DNA of 64,000 bases from Novosphingobium sp. 18050 (lineage in GTDB: Bacteria; Pseudomonadota; Alphaproteobacteria; Sphingomonadales; Sphingomonadaceae). Positions 24,585 to 33,145 of this stretch are shown here, piece by piece. The stretch spans positions 1 through 64,000 of the forward strand of contig NZ_CACSJO010000003.1 in the NCBI RefSeq assembly GCF_902706195.1, read 5' to 3'. The notes under the pieces were generated by a model that had not been told where the DNA came from, did no database searches, and was given only the letters and a program-made list of their open reading frames with translations. How positions within the stretch are numbered: position 1 is the first letter of the stretch; every line of letters starts with the position of its first letter. The translations under genes were made by a program, and so were the position numbers.

Positions 24585-24658
24585 GCTTCGACAGGCTCAG
24601 CATGAGCGGAAACACCGGAAATACCTCTCAACTCCGCTCATCCTGAGCCTGTCGAAGC
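24585..24658. repeat. Inverted pair of dispersed repeats between fliP and fliQ
   Basis: GCTTCGACAGGCTCAGCATG-AGCGG (24585-24609) faces CCGCTCATCCTGAGCCTGTC-GAAGC (24634-24658). With the TG and CA flanks they can form a stem of about 25 bp around 24 nt. The pair ends 22 nt before fliQ. Confidence 0.88.
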
Positions 24659-24680
24659 ACTCTCGCACAGGGCAACGCTG

Positions 24681-24971
24681 ATGGAGGACATCTCCGCCCT
24701 CCTCGCCCTGGCCGACAGGATGCTGTGGGTGACGGCGCTGGTCGCCGCGCCGGTGCTGCTGGCTTCGCTGGCGGTGGGTCTGGTCATCGGGATCATCCAG
24801 GCGGCCACTTCTGTCAACGAGCAGACGCTGACTTTCGTGCCCAAGCTGGCCGTGATCGCGCTGGTGCTGGTGCTGCTGGGCAGTTCGATGATGACGCTGA
24901 TCGCCGACTACACGCAGGAAGTCTTCGCCCATATCTCCCGCACCGGCGACGCCCAGCAGGTTGCGCGGTGA
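24681..24971 (+). CDS. fliQ: Flagellar export gate protein FliQ
   Basis: FliQ packs around the FliP-FliR core of the export gate. The 96-residue product has two TMs (about 16-40 and 54-72) and the conserved segment VGLVIGIIQAATSVNEQTLT with FVPKLAVIALVL. Length fits the family (about 90). The stop overlaps the GTG start of fliR. Confidence 0.95.
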   Translation: MEDISALLALADRMLWVTALVAAPVLLASLAVGLVIGIIQAATSVNEQTLTFVPKLAVIALVLVLLGSSMMTLIADYTQEVFAHISRTGDAQQVAR

Positions 24972-25750
24972 TCGGGCTGGACTTCGGCTACGGCGCGCTG
25001 GAGGCCGAGTTCTGGCGGCTGGTCTTCGTCATGACCCGGATCGGCGCCGCGCTGGTCGCCGCGCCGCTGTTCGGCGCGGTCACGGTACCGGCGCAGGTGC
25101 GCGTGATGGTGGCGGGCGGGATTGCGGTGATGGTCTGCGCGTGGACGCCGGTGGCCGCGCCCGCGCAGTTGCTGTCGGCGGCGGGCATCCTTTCCGTGAT
25201 CGGCGAAGTTCTGGTGGGCCTGACGCTGGGCTTCGTATTGCAGCTCTCGTTCGCCGCGCCGGTGATCGCCGCCGAGGTGATCGGCGGCGGCATGGGCCTG
25301 AACATGGCGGTCGCGATCGATCCGGTGGGCGGCGCACAGTCGCCTGCGCTGGGGCAGTATTTCATGGTGGTGCTGACCCTGGTGTTCCTGGCGCTGGGCG
25401 CGCATCTGCAATGGTTCGCGCTGGTCGTGCGCAGCTACGAGGTATTTCCGCCCGGCCAGACTTGGCTGGGGCCGACGCGGTTTGCCCTGGTCGCCGGGTT
25501 CGCCAGCCAGATGTTCCTCACCGCGCTGGCGATCGCCCTGCCGGTCACGCTGGTGCTGCTGGTGGTGCAGGTGGTGACCGGCGTGCTGAGCCGCTCCGCA
25601 CCCGCGCTCAACCTGTTCGCGCTGGGGATGCCCGCAGGGGTGCTGGGCGGGATCGCCGCGCTGATGATCGCCGCCCCGGTGCTGACCGACATGGTCGCCC
25701 GCCTCTCCGCCGAGGCCCTGACCAACGCCGCGCGGGTGCTCGGCCCATGA
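24968..25750 (+). CDS. fliR: Flagellar export gate protein FliR
   Basis: FliR completes the FliP5Q4R1 gate. The 260-residue product is a six-TM membrane protein with the family features FVMTRIGAALVAAPLFGA, EVLVGLTLGFVLQLSFAAPV, EVIGGGMGLNMAVAIDP and a C-terminal region with LNLFALGMPAGVLGG. The GTG at 24968 overlaps the fliQ stop by GTGA; no other start gives the normal N-terminus. flhB overlaps by ATGA. Confidence 0.94.
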   Translation: MIGLDFGYGALEAEFWRLVFVMTRIGAALVAAPLFGAVTVPAQVRVMVAGGIAVMVCAWTPVAAPAQLLSAAGILSVIGEVLVGLTLGFVLQLSFAAPVIAAEVIGGGMGLNMAVAIDPVGGAQSPALGQYFMVVLTLVFLALGAHLQWFALVVRSYEVFPPGQTWLGPTRFALVAGFASQMFLTALAIALPVTLVLLVVQVVTGVLSRSAPALNLFALGMPAGVLGGIAALMIAAPVLTDMVARLSAEALTNAARVLGP

Positions 25751-26886
25751 GTGAGCAGGAAGGCGAGAAAAGTTTCGCCCCCAGCGAAAAGCGCAAGCGC
25801 GACGCGGCCCAACGCGGCGATGTCATCCGCCCGCGCGAACTGGCGACCGCCGCATCGGTGGCGATCGGCGCGGCGTGGATGCTGCTGGCGGGGCCATGGC
25901 TGCTAGACCTGTCCGAGCGGCTGCTGCGCACCGGCTTCAAATTCGACCGCGCCTCGCTCGACGATTTCAGCCCCGCCGACATGCTGATGGACGCGCTGCT
26001 TGCGGGCCTGCCCCCGATCGCGGTGCTGGGCGGCGCGGTCATCGCGGTGTCGCTGGTTTCGCAGCTCGGCTTCGGGGATGGGCGCTGGGTGGGCGGCAAT
26101 CTTGCGCCCAAGGCATCGCGGATCAATCCTATGTCGGGGCTGAAACGGGTTTTCGGTCCCTCGGGCTGGATCGAAATGGTGAAGGGCCTCGCCAAGGTCG
26201 GCCTGCTGGGCGTGAACGCCTGGACCTGGGCCGACGGGCGCATCGACGCTTTCGCCCGGCTGGGCCGGGGGGACGTGATGGCCCAGCTTTCCTGGGCCTG
26301 GGACACCATCGTCCTGCTGCTGTTCTGGCTGGCCGGAGGGCTATTCGTGATCGCCCTGTTCGATCTGCCGATCCAGATCATACGCCGCATGATGCGCCTG
26401 AAGATGACCCTTCAGGACGTGCGCGACGAATCCAAGGAATCCGAAGGCGCGCCCGAAAAGAAGGCCATGATCAAGGACCGCCAGCGCAAGATCGCCATGG
26501 GGGGCTTGGTCCCGGCGATGAAGCAGGCGCAGTTCGTCATCACCAACCCGACCCACTTCGCGGTGGCGCTGACCTACGACCCCGCCAGGGCCCCCGCCCC
26601 GATCGTGGTGGCACGCGGACGCGGCGAGACGGCGCTGGCGATGCGCCAGCTTGCCGCCGAGAACGCCTTGCCAGTGCTGGAATACCCGGCGCTGGCGCGC
26701 TCGGTGTTCTACTCCACGCGCGAACGGCAGGTGATCCGCGAGGAACACTACGTCGCGGTCGCCGCGCTGCTGGCCTTCGTCATGGCCCTGAAACGCGGCG
26801 AAAAGCGCACCGCGCCGCAGGTTTCGGTGCCGGTGACGGTGCGTTTCGATGCGGATGGGCGGCTTGATCCGGGGTCGGTGTCGTGA
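25747..26886 (+). CDS. flhB: Flagellar export specificity switch protein FlhB
   Basis: FlhB controls the change from hook to filament substrates. The 379-residue product has a polar N-terminus (EKSFAPSEKRKRDAAQRGDV), four TMs, the linker with MTLQDVRDESKESEGAPEKK, and the autocleavage site NPTH at residues 267-270 (FVITNPTHFAVALTYD). The C-terminal domain is complete. It is the last gene of the fli run; fliD follows after 58 nt. Confidence 0.96.
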   Translation: MSEQEGEKSFAPSEKRKRDAAQRGDVIRPRELATAASVAIGAAWMLLAGPWLLDLSERLLRTGFKFDRASLDDFSPADMLMDALLAGLPPIAVLGGAVIAVSLVSQLGFGDGRWVGGNLAPKASRINPMSGLKRVFGPSGWIEMVKGLAKVGLLGVNAWTWADGRIDAFARLGRGDVMAQLSWAWDTIVLLLFWLAGGLFVIALFDLPIQIIRRMMRLKMTLQDVRDESKESEGAPEKKAMIKDRQRKIAMGGLVPAMKQAQFVITNPTHFAVALTYDPARAPAPIVVARGRGETALAMRQLAAENALPVLEYPALARSVFYSTRERQVIREEHYVAVAALLAFVMALKRGEKRTAPQVSVPVTVRFDADGRLDPGSVS

Positions 26887-26944
26887 AGATGTTTCCGGCG
26901 CCGACGCCGCTTAAAACCGCGCCCCCCATGCCGTTCTGGGAACC

Positions 26945-28375
26945 ATGGTAAGCAGCACCTCCTCCTCGACCAGCGCTTCGGCCGTCACCACGTCGTCGCT
27001 CGTGACCGCGCTTGGCGGGGGCAGCGGCGTCGACATGACCGCGCTCGCCAACAATCTGGCGAATGCGCAGTTCGCCTCGCGCAACGACCGTCTGGCCACC
27101 AAGTCCGACAAGCTGGACGCGCAGATTTCGGCAGCCTCGAACATCAAGTCGCTGATGCTGGGGCTGGATACCTCGCTGGGCACGCTGGTGCGTTCAGGCA
27201 GTCTGGCGCGCACGCCCAGCCTCGCCAATGCCTCCGTCGCCTCCGCCACGCTTTCGGGCAGCAGCCAGCCGAGCGGCAGCTATTCGCTCGAAGTCACCCG
27301 GCTCGCCAGCGGCCAGCAGCTTGCCAGCGCGCCCTTCGCGGCGACCGGCAGCGCGGTGGGATCGGGCACACTGACGCTGAAGTTCGGCACGGTTTCGGGC
27401 AGCAATTTCGCACAGGACAGCGCCCATGCCGCAGTCGACATCACCATCCCGCAGGGCGCGACCCTCGCCGATGTTGCAACGGCCATCAACGGCGCCAATG
27501 CCGGGGTCAGCGCCTATGTGACCACCACCGTCGACGGCGCGCAGCTGGTGCTGAAGGGCGCGCAGGGCGCTGCGAACGGCTTCGTGCTGGAGGCCGGTGA
27601 CCCCAGCCTTTCCGCCCTCGCCTGGTCGCCCGGCGCCTCTAACGGCCAACTGCTGAACACCGCAAGCGACGCCGCCTTCAAGGTCGACGGCCTGTCGATG
27701 ACCGCCACTTCCAACACCGTGACCGACGCCATCCCCGGCGTGAAGCTGCAACTTACAGCGACCAACTCCGGCGCGCCGACAACGCTTGGCTTCTCCGATC
27801 CCGCCAGCGCGATCGCCACCTCGATGCAGGACTTCGTGGACGCGCTGAACGAGGTGGTCTCGGCCCTGAACACCGCGACCTCGATCGGCGGCGACCTTGC
27901 CAACGATGCCGGGGCGCGCGCGCTCAAGCGCTCGCTCTCCGCGCTCGGTTCCACCACGATCATGCCCGGCGCCACGGGCGCGGCGAAGACCCTTGCCGAC
28001 CTTGGCCTCAAGACCCAGCGCGACGGCACTTTCGCGCTCGACACCGACCGCCTGAGCGCAACCACCGCTGCCGACCCCAAGGGCGTGGCGGCGATGTTCA
28101 CTAACGGCGTCAACGGCGTCTACGGCACCGTCGACCGTATCTACCGCGCGGCGGTTTCCACCAGCGACGCCTACTCGCTGGGCAGTTCGATCGCCGGGTA
28201 CACCAAGAAGAAGACCGGCATCTCCACCGAAAAGAGCGACCTTGCCGAGCAGCAGGAGAAGCTGCGCGCGCGGCTTGTGGCGCAGTACACCGCGTCTGAA
28301 ACGCGCATCGGCACCTCGAAATCGACGCTGGCGATGCTGACCAACCAGATCGCCCAGTGGAACAAGAGCAGCTGA
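26945..28375 (+). CDS. fliD: Flagellar filament cap protein FliD (HAP2)
   Basis: FliD caps the growing filament and inserts flagellin. The 476-residue product has the HAP2 N-terminus (VTALGGGSGVDMTALANNLA, then QFASRNDRLATKSDKLDAQI coiled coil) and C-terminus (a coiled coil with LAEQQEKLRARLVAQYTASE and LAMLTNQIAQWNKSS). The middle is Ser/Thr/Ala-rich. A GG-N10-GC pattern lies upstream, but its -12 part is poor, so I do not call a promoter. fliS starts 1 nt after the stop. Confidence 0.94.
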   Translation: MVSSTSSSTSASAVTTSSLVTALGGGSGVDMTALANNLANAQFASRNDRLATKSDKLDAQISAASNIKSLMLGLDTSLGTLVRSGSLARTPSLANASVASATLSGSSQPSGSYSLEVTRLASGQQLASAPFAATGSAVGSGTLTLKFGTVSGSNFAQDSAHAAVDITIPQGATLADVATAINGANAGVSAYVTTTVDGAQLVLKGAQGAANGFVLEAGDPSLSALAWSPGASNGQLLNTASDAAFKVDGLSMTATSNTVTDAIPGVKLQLTATNSGAPTTLGFSDPASAIATSMQDFVDALNEVVSALNTATSIGGDLANDAGARALKRSLSALGSTTIMPGATGAAKTLADLGLKTQRDGTFALDTDRLSATTAADPKGVAAMFTNGVNGVYGTVDRIYRAAVSTSDAYSLGSSIAGYTKKKTGISTEKSDLAEQQEKLRARLVAQYTASETRIGTSKSTLAMLTNQIAQWNKSS

Positions 28376-28376
28376 C

Positions 28377-28748
28377 ATGCTCCAGATGACCTCCCCTCAG
28401 GAAGCCTACCGCCGGGTCGATTTCGACGCGCGCGTCAGCGGCGCCGGCCCGGCCGAGCTGGTCCACCTGTGCTTCGAGCATCTGGTCAGCGCGCTGGGCA
28501 CCGCCGTCCATGCCGACCTGCGCGGCGACAACTGCCTGAAAAGCCGCTCGATGACCCGCGCGCTCACCGCCATCACCGCGCTGCAGATGGGCATTGCCGG
28601 GGCCGAAGGAGTCGCAGGCGCGCTCAGCCAGCTTTACGAAGCGGCGCGGCGCACGATCCTCGACAGCGCGCTGAATTTCGATGCAGAGCGGATAACGCAG
28701 CTGCGCACGGACTTCTGCGAGATCGGCCAGGCCCTGAAAGCGGGGTAA
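28377..28748 (+). CDS. fliS: Flagellin export chaperone FliS
   Basis: FliS binds flagellin C-termini and prevents early polymerisation. The 123-residue helical protein begins with a YRRVD segment (SPQEAYRRVDFDARVSG, matching the family AYxxxxV pattern), followed by LVHLCFEHLVSALGTA and several helices. Length and position after fliD are as expected. Confidence 0.9.
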   Translation: MLQMTSPQEAYRRVDFDARVSGAGPAELVHLCFEHLVSALGTAVHADLRGDNCLKSRSMTRALTAITALQMGIAGAEGVAGALSQLYEAARRTILDSALNFDAERITQLRTDFCEIGQALKAG

Positions 28749-28897
28749 ACACCCGTTTCGGTGATTGCGTAGTACGCTAAAGAGGCCGCGTTAGCCTGGT
28801 TACCCGCCGCGTTGCCTCGGTTTCGGAGCAGGTCGGGCGCGCGGGGATCGAAAGATGCGAATATCTCCCTAGGCAGATACCCAATGGGAGACTGGCC

Positions 28898-29500
28898 GTG
28901 GACATCATCTCGAACCTCATTCTTATCGACAGCGACAGCCGGCGCCGTGCCGGCATCAGTCACGTGCTGTCCGCCGGCAACATCCACGTGGAACCGTTCG
29001 AGAACGTCTCGGAACTGGCAGCCTCGTGGCCGCGCTCGGGCGTGGTGCTGATCCATGACGAGGACGGGACGATCGAAGACCTGATCGAAAGCATGGCCAA
29101 ACATGGCGACTGGTTCCCGATCATCGCCTTCAGCGAAAGCCCGGATGCGCAGCGCATCGTCCAGGCCATCCTCGACGGCGCGATCGACTATATTGCCTGG
29201 CCGATCAGCCCGGAAGACCTGACCGACAACCTCGGCAAGGCGATCACCCGCGCCGAAAGCCTGGGCAACGCCAAGCTGCGCGAAGTCATGGCCCGCGCCC
29301 GGGTAGATCGCCTGACCCGCCGCGAACGCGAAGTGCTGGGCGGCGTCGCCAGTGGGCTCTCCAACCGCCTGATTGGGGAAAAACTCTCGATCAGCCCGCG
29401 CACCGTGGAAATCCACCGCGCCAACATGCTCAACAAGCTGGGCGCCAATCACACCTCCGACGCGATCCGCATCGCCATAGAGGCATCGCTGGTGAATTGA
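28898..29500 (+). CDS. LuxR-type response regulator with degenerate receiver
   Basis: The 200-residue protein has a CheY-like domain (about 1-120) and a LuxR/FixJ helix-turn-helix (LTRREREVLGGVASGLSNRL, ISPRTVEIHRANMLNKLGA, about 137-181). In the receiver, acidic residues are present at IDSD and HDED and a Ser at the switch position (IIAFSES), but the conserved Lys before the Pro near beta-5 is Trp (DYIAWPIS). Phosphorylation control may therefore be weakened. The GTG start has GGGAG 7 nt upstream. It follows fliS by 149 nt and may regulate flagellar or chemotaxis genes, though no partner kinase is seen. Confidence 0.82.
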   Translation: MDIISNLILIDSDSRRRAGISHVLSAGNIHVEPFENVSELAASWPRSGVVLIHDEDGTIEDLIESMAKHGDWFPIIAFSESPDAQRIVQAILDGAIDYIAWPISPEDLTDNLGKAITRAESLGNAKLREVMARARVDRLTRREREVLGGVASGLSNRLIGEKLSISPRTVEIHRANMLNKLGANHTSDAIRIAIEASLVN

Positions 29501-29994
29501 GCAGACCTCGCAATTACCCCTAGGTCACCGTGAACAAGGTATTAGCCATAACCGGATATACCGGGCTTGTCGGCACTGAGGCCGACAGCTGTACCCACAG
29601 TCTCCTGAGAACGCAGGCCCGGTCGATCCCCCCTCCCGGCCGGGTCTGCAGTTCTTCCATCTGGCGGCTTGCGCCACATTGGAACAGGCTGTTCCCGGCT
29701 CAAAACCCGCGGGTTCGCGAAATGCCCGGCGAACGTTTGAACAACTCAGGCAATGAAATCCGCCGCACTGACGGTCATTGGCTATGCGCTGTTCGCTCAC
29801 TGGGTGTTGGGCGGCGTGTTTCAGCCCATTGCGCTCGCCTTGCTCTGGAACGACAGTCGGAGTCCTCACCGGCGGCCGTTCGTGGCGAGCAGTACGTCAA
29901 TCGCTGGCCTCGCGTTCCTGCTTCAGGTCGGCTTTGCCATATTGCGCACGCCGCGAGGGATGCGACCGGTCCGATTGCACGGCCCGGCCAGCTC
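29501..29994. other. Stretch without a convincing gene
   Basis: No reliable coding sequence is seen in these 494 nt. A plus-strand open frame beginning at ATG 29753 has two hydrophobic stretches, but it lacks a good ribosome site and runs through the gene on the other strand. The flagellar locus ends here. Confidence 0.5.
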
Positions 29995-30441
29995 TCAATG
30001 CACCCGCATCCACGCGGGCGCGGGCAGCGCCTCCGTTTCGAAAGACGCTTTTTCGATCTGGGCCAGCACCGCCGCGACATGCGCCCCCAGCAAAGCCAGC
30101 CCAAGGCTCGACGCTTCGGCAATCGCCTCTTCCGCACCATCGCGCAGGACCACGCTGGCAAGACACGCGCCTTGCGGCCCGCGCGAGAGCATGAAGCAGG
30201 CGCCGGGGCCCATCAGTTCCAGCACCGCACTTGTCACCGCGCCGCTGTCGAGCATGGCGTGGATCATCGTCACGTCGATCGGGCCCTTGGCATCGAGACC
30301 GCTGCCGCCAAGTTCCAGCACTGCGTCACGCACACGCTCCGCCTCCTCGCAAGGTGCGCTGCCGGCGCAATCGTGCAGGAATTCGCGCAGCCGCTTTGCG
30401 CGCGTTCGATCGTCGGTGATTTCGTTCAAGGTACTAGCCAT
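29995..30441 (-). CDS. Hypothetical protein
   Basis: A 148-residue soluble, Ala/Leu-rich helical protein that I do not recognise. It begins MASTLNEITDDRTRAKRLRE and contains DGAEEAIAEASSLGLALLGA near the C-terminus; cysteines occur in HDCAGSAPCEE and GPGACFM. The ATG at 30441 is preferred over an in-frame upstream start because the sequence after it is charged and helix-like. It stands alone between the flagellar locus and the metabolic region, with no signal peptide and no clear operon partner. Confidence 0.6.
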   Translation of the reverse strand: MASTLNEITDDRTRAKRLREFLHDCAGSAPCEEAERVRDAVLELGGSGLDAKGPIDVTMIHAMLDSGAVTSAVLELMGPGACFMLSRGPQGACLASVVLRDGAEEAIAEASSLGLALLGAHVAAVLAQIEKASFETEALPAPAWMRVH

Positions 30442-30635
30442 CACAGTTTTTCTTTCGCGTCCGAAGGTGCGCCAAAGTCCCGAAGTGCCGCCATGCGTCA
30501 ATACGCAGATTCCGCGTGCGCTGCAGCACTGTCCCGCCTTGCTACATTCTACCTGCGCGAAGTGAAAGTACCGTATACACCGCCATCCGCAGTTTGAATT
30601 ATCCCGATCCGCTGGCGATCGGCCGGTACAAAGGG

Positions 30636-31766
30636 TCAGGCGCGCGCCGCGAACCAGGTGACCATCCGCTCGATCGCATCCTCGACCTCGGGGGTGGAGG
30701 CAGCGAAGCTGAAGCGGATGAAGCGGTTGCCGTCGACGGGATCGAAGTCGATTCCCGGCGCGGTTGCGACGCCGGTACCCGCCAGCAACTCACGGCAGAA
30801 TGCGAAGCTGTCGTTGGTAAAGTGCCCAATGTCCGCCCAGATGTAGAAGGCGCCGTCGGGCGGAGCGATATGGGCAAGGCCAAGACGCGGCAGCGCGGCG
30901 AGCAGCAGTTCACGGTTGCGCGCATAATTGGCGAGATGCCCTTGCAGTTCCTCATCGCAGTCGAACGCGACAAGCCCGGCGTGCTGGGCTAGCACCGGCG
31001 GGGTGAGGAACAGGTTGGCAATGCGCGCGCGCGCCGCATCGATCAGCACGGGAGGCACCACCAGCCAACCGAGCCGCCAGCCGGCCATGCTGAACCACTT
31101 GGAGAAGCTGTTCACAACCAGCGCATCCGGCACGTGCTGGAGCATCGACTGCGCCGCCGGACCATAAGTAAGGCCGTGGTAAATCTCGTCCGAGATCACC
31201 GCGATGCCCTTGCGTGCGCAGACCTCGGCAATGGCGGCCAGTTCCTCGGGCGCGATCACGGTGCCGGTGGGATTGGCGGGACTGGCGATGATCAACCCAT
31301 CCGGCGCGGGGGCGATCGCATCGAGTGCGGCAGCGGTGACCTGATAACGTTCGGCCGGCCCGCAGGCCATCTCGACGGGCTCGATATAGAGTGTCTTGAG
31401 CGCATTGCGGTAGGCCACATACCCGGGCCGTGCGAGGGCAACCCGCGCGCCGGGGCGGAACAGGCATGACAGCGCCAGAACGAACGCAGGCGATGCGCCG
31501 CAGGTCAGGAACACCTGCTCGGGCGAAACAGTGACGCCGTAAGCCTCGGCGTAATGCCGGGCGATCCGCTCGCGCAGGGCCGGGCTTTCCCAATAGCCGC
31601 CCGCCTCGCTGTCGAGCACCGCATGAGCCGCGGCGATGGCGGCGGCAGGTGCTCCGGTAGAGGGCTGGCCATACTCGAGGTGGATGACATCGCGCCCCTG
31701 CGCCGCGAGTTCATAAGCGAGGCGGCCGATGGTGGTGGCGTGAAACGGTTCGACGTGAGCGATCAT
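30636..31766 (-). CDS. Class I/II PLP-dependent aminotransferase
   Basis: Fold-type I aminotransferase of 376 residues. The PLP lysine is in SFSKWFSMAGWRLGW (K223), with ASPANPTGT (161-169), SDEIYHGL (192-199) and a C-terminal Arg in FIRFSF that would bind the substrate carboxylate. This is the aspartate/aromatic/alanine aminotransferase subgroup that often includes uncharacterised enzymes with loose specificity. It is read away from the aldo-keto reductase gene (199 nt between) and is not in a run with other genes. Substrate cannot be predicted. Confidence 0.88.
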   Translation of the reverse strand: MIAHVEPFHATTIGRLAYELAAQGRDVIHLEYGQPSTGAPAAAIAAAHAVLDSEAGGYWESPALRERIARHYAEAYGVTVSPEQVFLTCGASPAFVLALSCLFRPGARVALARPGYVAYRNALKTLYIEPVEMACGPAERYQVTAAALDAIAPAPDGLIIASPANPTGTVIAPEELAAIAEVCARKGIAVISDEIYHGLTYGPAAQSMLQHVPDALVVNSFSKWFSMAGWRLGWLVVPPVLIDAARARIANLFLTPPVLAQHAGLVAFDCDEELQGHLANYARNRELLLAALPRLGLAHIAPPDGAFYIWADIGHFTNDSFAFCRELLAGTGVATAPGIDFDPVDGNRFIRFSFAASTPEVEDAIERMVTWFAARA

Positions 31767-31965
31767 GGCGGCGTGCTACGATGCGTGCCGGTACGATGCA
31801 ATGCGCGTGCGAGGTGCGGTGTTTGCGCGCCATGCGCATACCGCACAGGGCGGCAATGATGGGGAACGGTCATTTGACCCCAGGGGCAGAAGCGGCGCGG
31901 TATCGCACGCACGCATGGCCAGCCTGCTGCGCGCGCGACATAACGGCGCCAAGAGGAGAGAAAAG

Positions 31966-33027
31966 ATGGCCACCGCGCTCGATCACTACCGCCTGCTTGG
32001 CCGCTCGGGGCTGCGGGTATCGCCGCTGTCGCTGGGTACGATGACCTTCGGCGTCGAGGGCGGCGGCTGGGGTTCCAGCGACGAGGAGGCGGCCGAGATG
32101 GTCGACACCTATCTCGACCGGGGTGGCAACTTCATCGACACGGCCGACTTCTACGGCGGCATGGGCGGCTCGGAGGAAGTGCTGGGGCGCATTCTTGGCA
32201 AGCGGCGCGAGCGGGCGGTCGTCTCGACCAAGTATTCGCTCACCACCCGCCCCGGCGACCCCAACGCAGCGGGGAACCACAGGCGCAACATGGTCCGCTC
32301 GGTCGAGGATTCGCTGCGACGGCTGGGCACCGAGTGGATCGACCTGCTCTACCTGCACATGTGGGATTTCCGCACGCCGGTGGACGAGATCCTGCGCGCT
32401 TTCGACGACCTCGTGCGCAGCGGCAAGGTGCTGTACATTGGCTTGTCCGATACGCCCGCATGGCAGGCCAGCCGGATGCAGGCGATCGCCGAACTGCGGG
32501 GCTGGAGCCAGTTCTGCGCGCTGCAGATCAGCTATTCGCTGATCGAACGCACGGTCGAGCGCGAGATGATCCCGATGGCGTCGGAGATGGGCATGGGCGT
32601 GTGCCCGTGGTCGCCGCTGGGCGGAGGCGTACTGGCCGGCAAGTACACGCGCGCCGACCTCGCCGCTCCTGTTCCGGGAGGGGCCTACGATCGCAAGACC
32701 ATGAATGCCGCCACCGGACGCCTGAGCGAGCGCAACCTCGACATCGCCGACGAGGTAGCCACTGTCGCGAAAGAGATCGGCGCATCGAGCGCGCAAGTAG
32801 CGCTGGCGTGGACGCTGGCGAATCCGGCGGTTGCATCGCCGGTTCTGGGCACGCGAACGCCCGCGCAGTTGGTGGACAACCTCGGCGCGCTGGAGCTGAC
32901 GTTGTCGGATGAACAGATCGGACGACTGAACGCGGCCAGTGCGGTGCCGAAGGTGTTCCCGATGGATGTGCTGACCGGACCGGCCGAAGGAATGATGTTC
33001 GGCGGGGTTACGGTGGAAAAGCGCTGA
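31966..33027 (+). CDS. Aldo-keto reductase
   Basis: NADPH-dependent reductase of the AKR TIM-barrel family, 353 residues. The catalytic tetrad is complete: Asp58 and Tyr63 (FIDTADFYGGM), Lys89 (VSTKYSL) and His131 (DLLYLHMWD). The cofactor-binding C-terminus contains SPVLGTRTPAQLVDNLGAL. It resembles the yajO/potassium channel beta-subunit-like group. ATG 31966 is chosen because AAGAGGAGAG lies just upstream; further in-frame starts have no such site. A palindromic repeat follows the stop. Confidence 0.92.
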   Translation: MATALDHYRLLGRSGLRVSPLSLGTMTFGVEGGGWGSSDEEAAEMVDTYLDRGGNFIDTADFYGGMGGSEEVLGRILGKRRERAVVSTKYSLTTRPGDPNAAGNHRRNMVRSVEDSLRRLGTEWIDLLYLHMWDFRTPVDEILRAFDDLVRSGKVLYIGLSDTPAWQASRMQAIAELRGWSQFCALQISYSLIERTVEREMIPMASEMGMGVCPWSPLGGGVLAGKYTRADLAAPVPGGAYDRKTMNAATGRLSERNLDIADEVATVAKEIGASSAQVALAWTLANPAVASPVLGTRTPAQLVDNLGALELTLSDEQIGRLNAASAVPKVFPMDVLTGPAEGMMFGGVTVEKR

Positions 33028-33036
33028 ATTGCCAAT

Positions 33037-33139
33037 CCCTCCCCGGTCCGGGGAGGGGCCGCTCACGGCGCGGCGCAGGGCGAAGACACATCCCCTCTCC
33101 GCCGGCGCGACCGGCTGCCGCCTCCCCGAACCGGGAAGA
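33037..33139. repeat. G+C-rich palindromic repeat between convergent genes
   Basis: The left part, CCTCCCCGG-T-CCGGGGAGG (33038-33056), is a near-perfect palindrome, and the right end has CGCCTCCCCGAACCGGGAAG. The middle contains ACATCCCCTCTCC and GCGCGACCGGCTG. It is of the same general class as the element in fliP but not the same sequence. Between two converging genes it could terminate both transcripts. Confidence 0.7.
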
Positions 33140-33145
33140 CCGTCA

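Noticed and set aside
13797..26886. Virulence-type (non-flagellar) type III secretion system
   Set aside because: The export genes are interleaved with fliE, fliF, fliG, fliK, fliL and fliM and adjoin rod and hook genes, so this is flagellar.
26886..26945. GG-N10-GC pattern upstream of fliD as sigma-54 promoter
   Set aside because: The -12 part is CCGC rather than TTGC and the -24 part is not TGGC; a chance match in G+C-rich DNA is likely.
29753..30565. Plus-strand open frame with two hydrophobic stretches near its start
   Set aside because: No convincing ribosome site, and most of its length runs through the gene on the minus strand (29995-30441); only the first 80 codons are free and no homologue type is recognisable.
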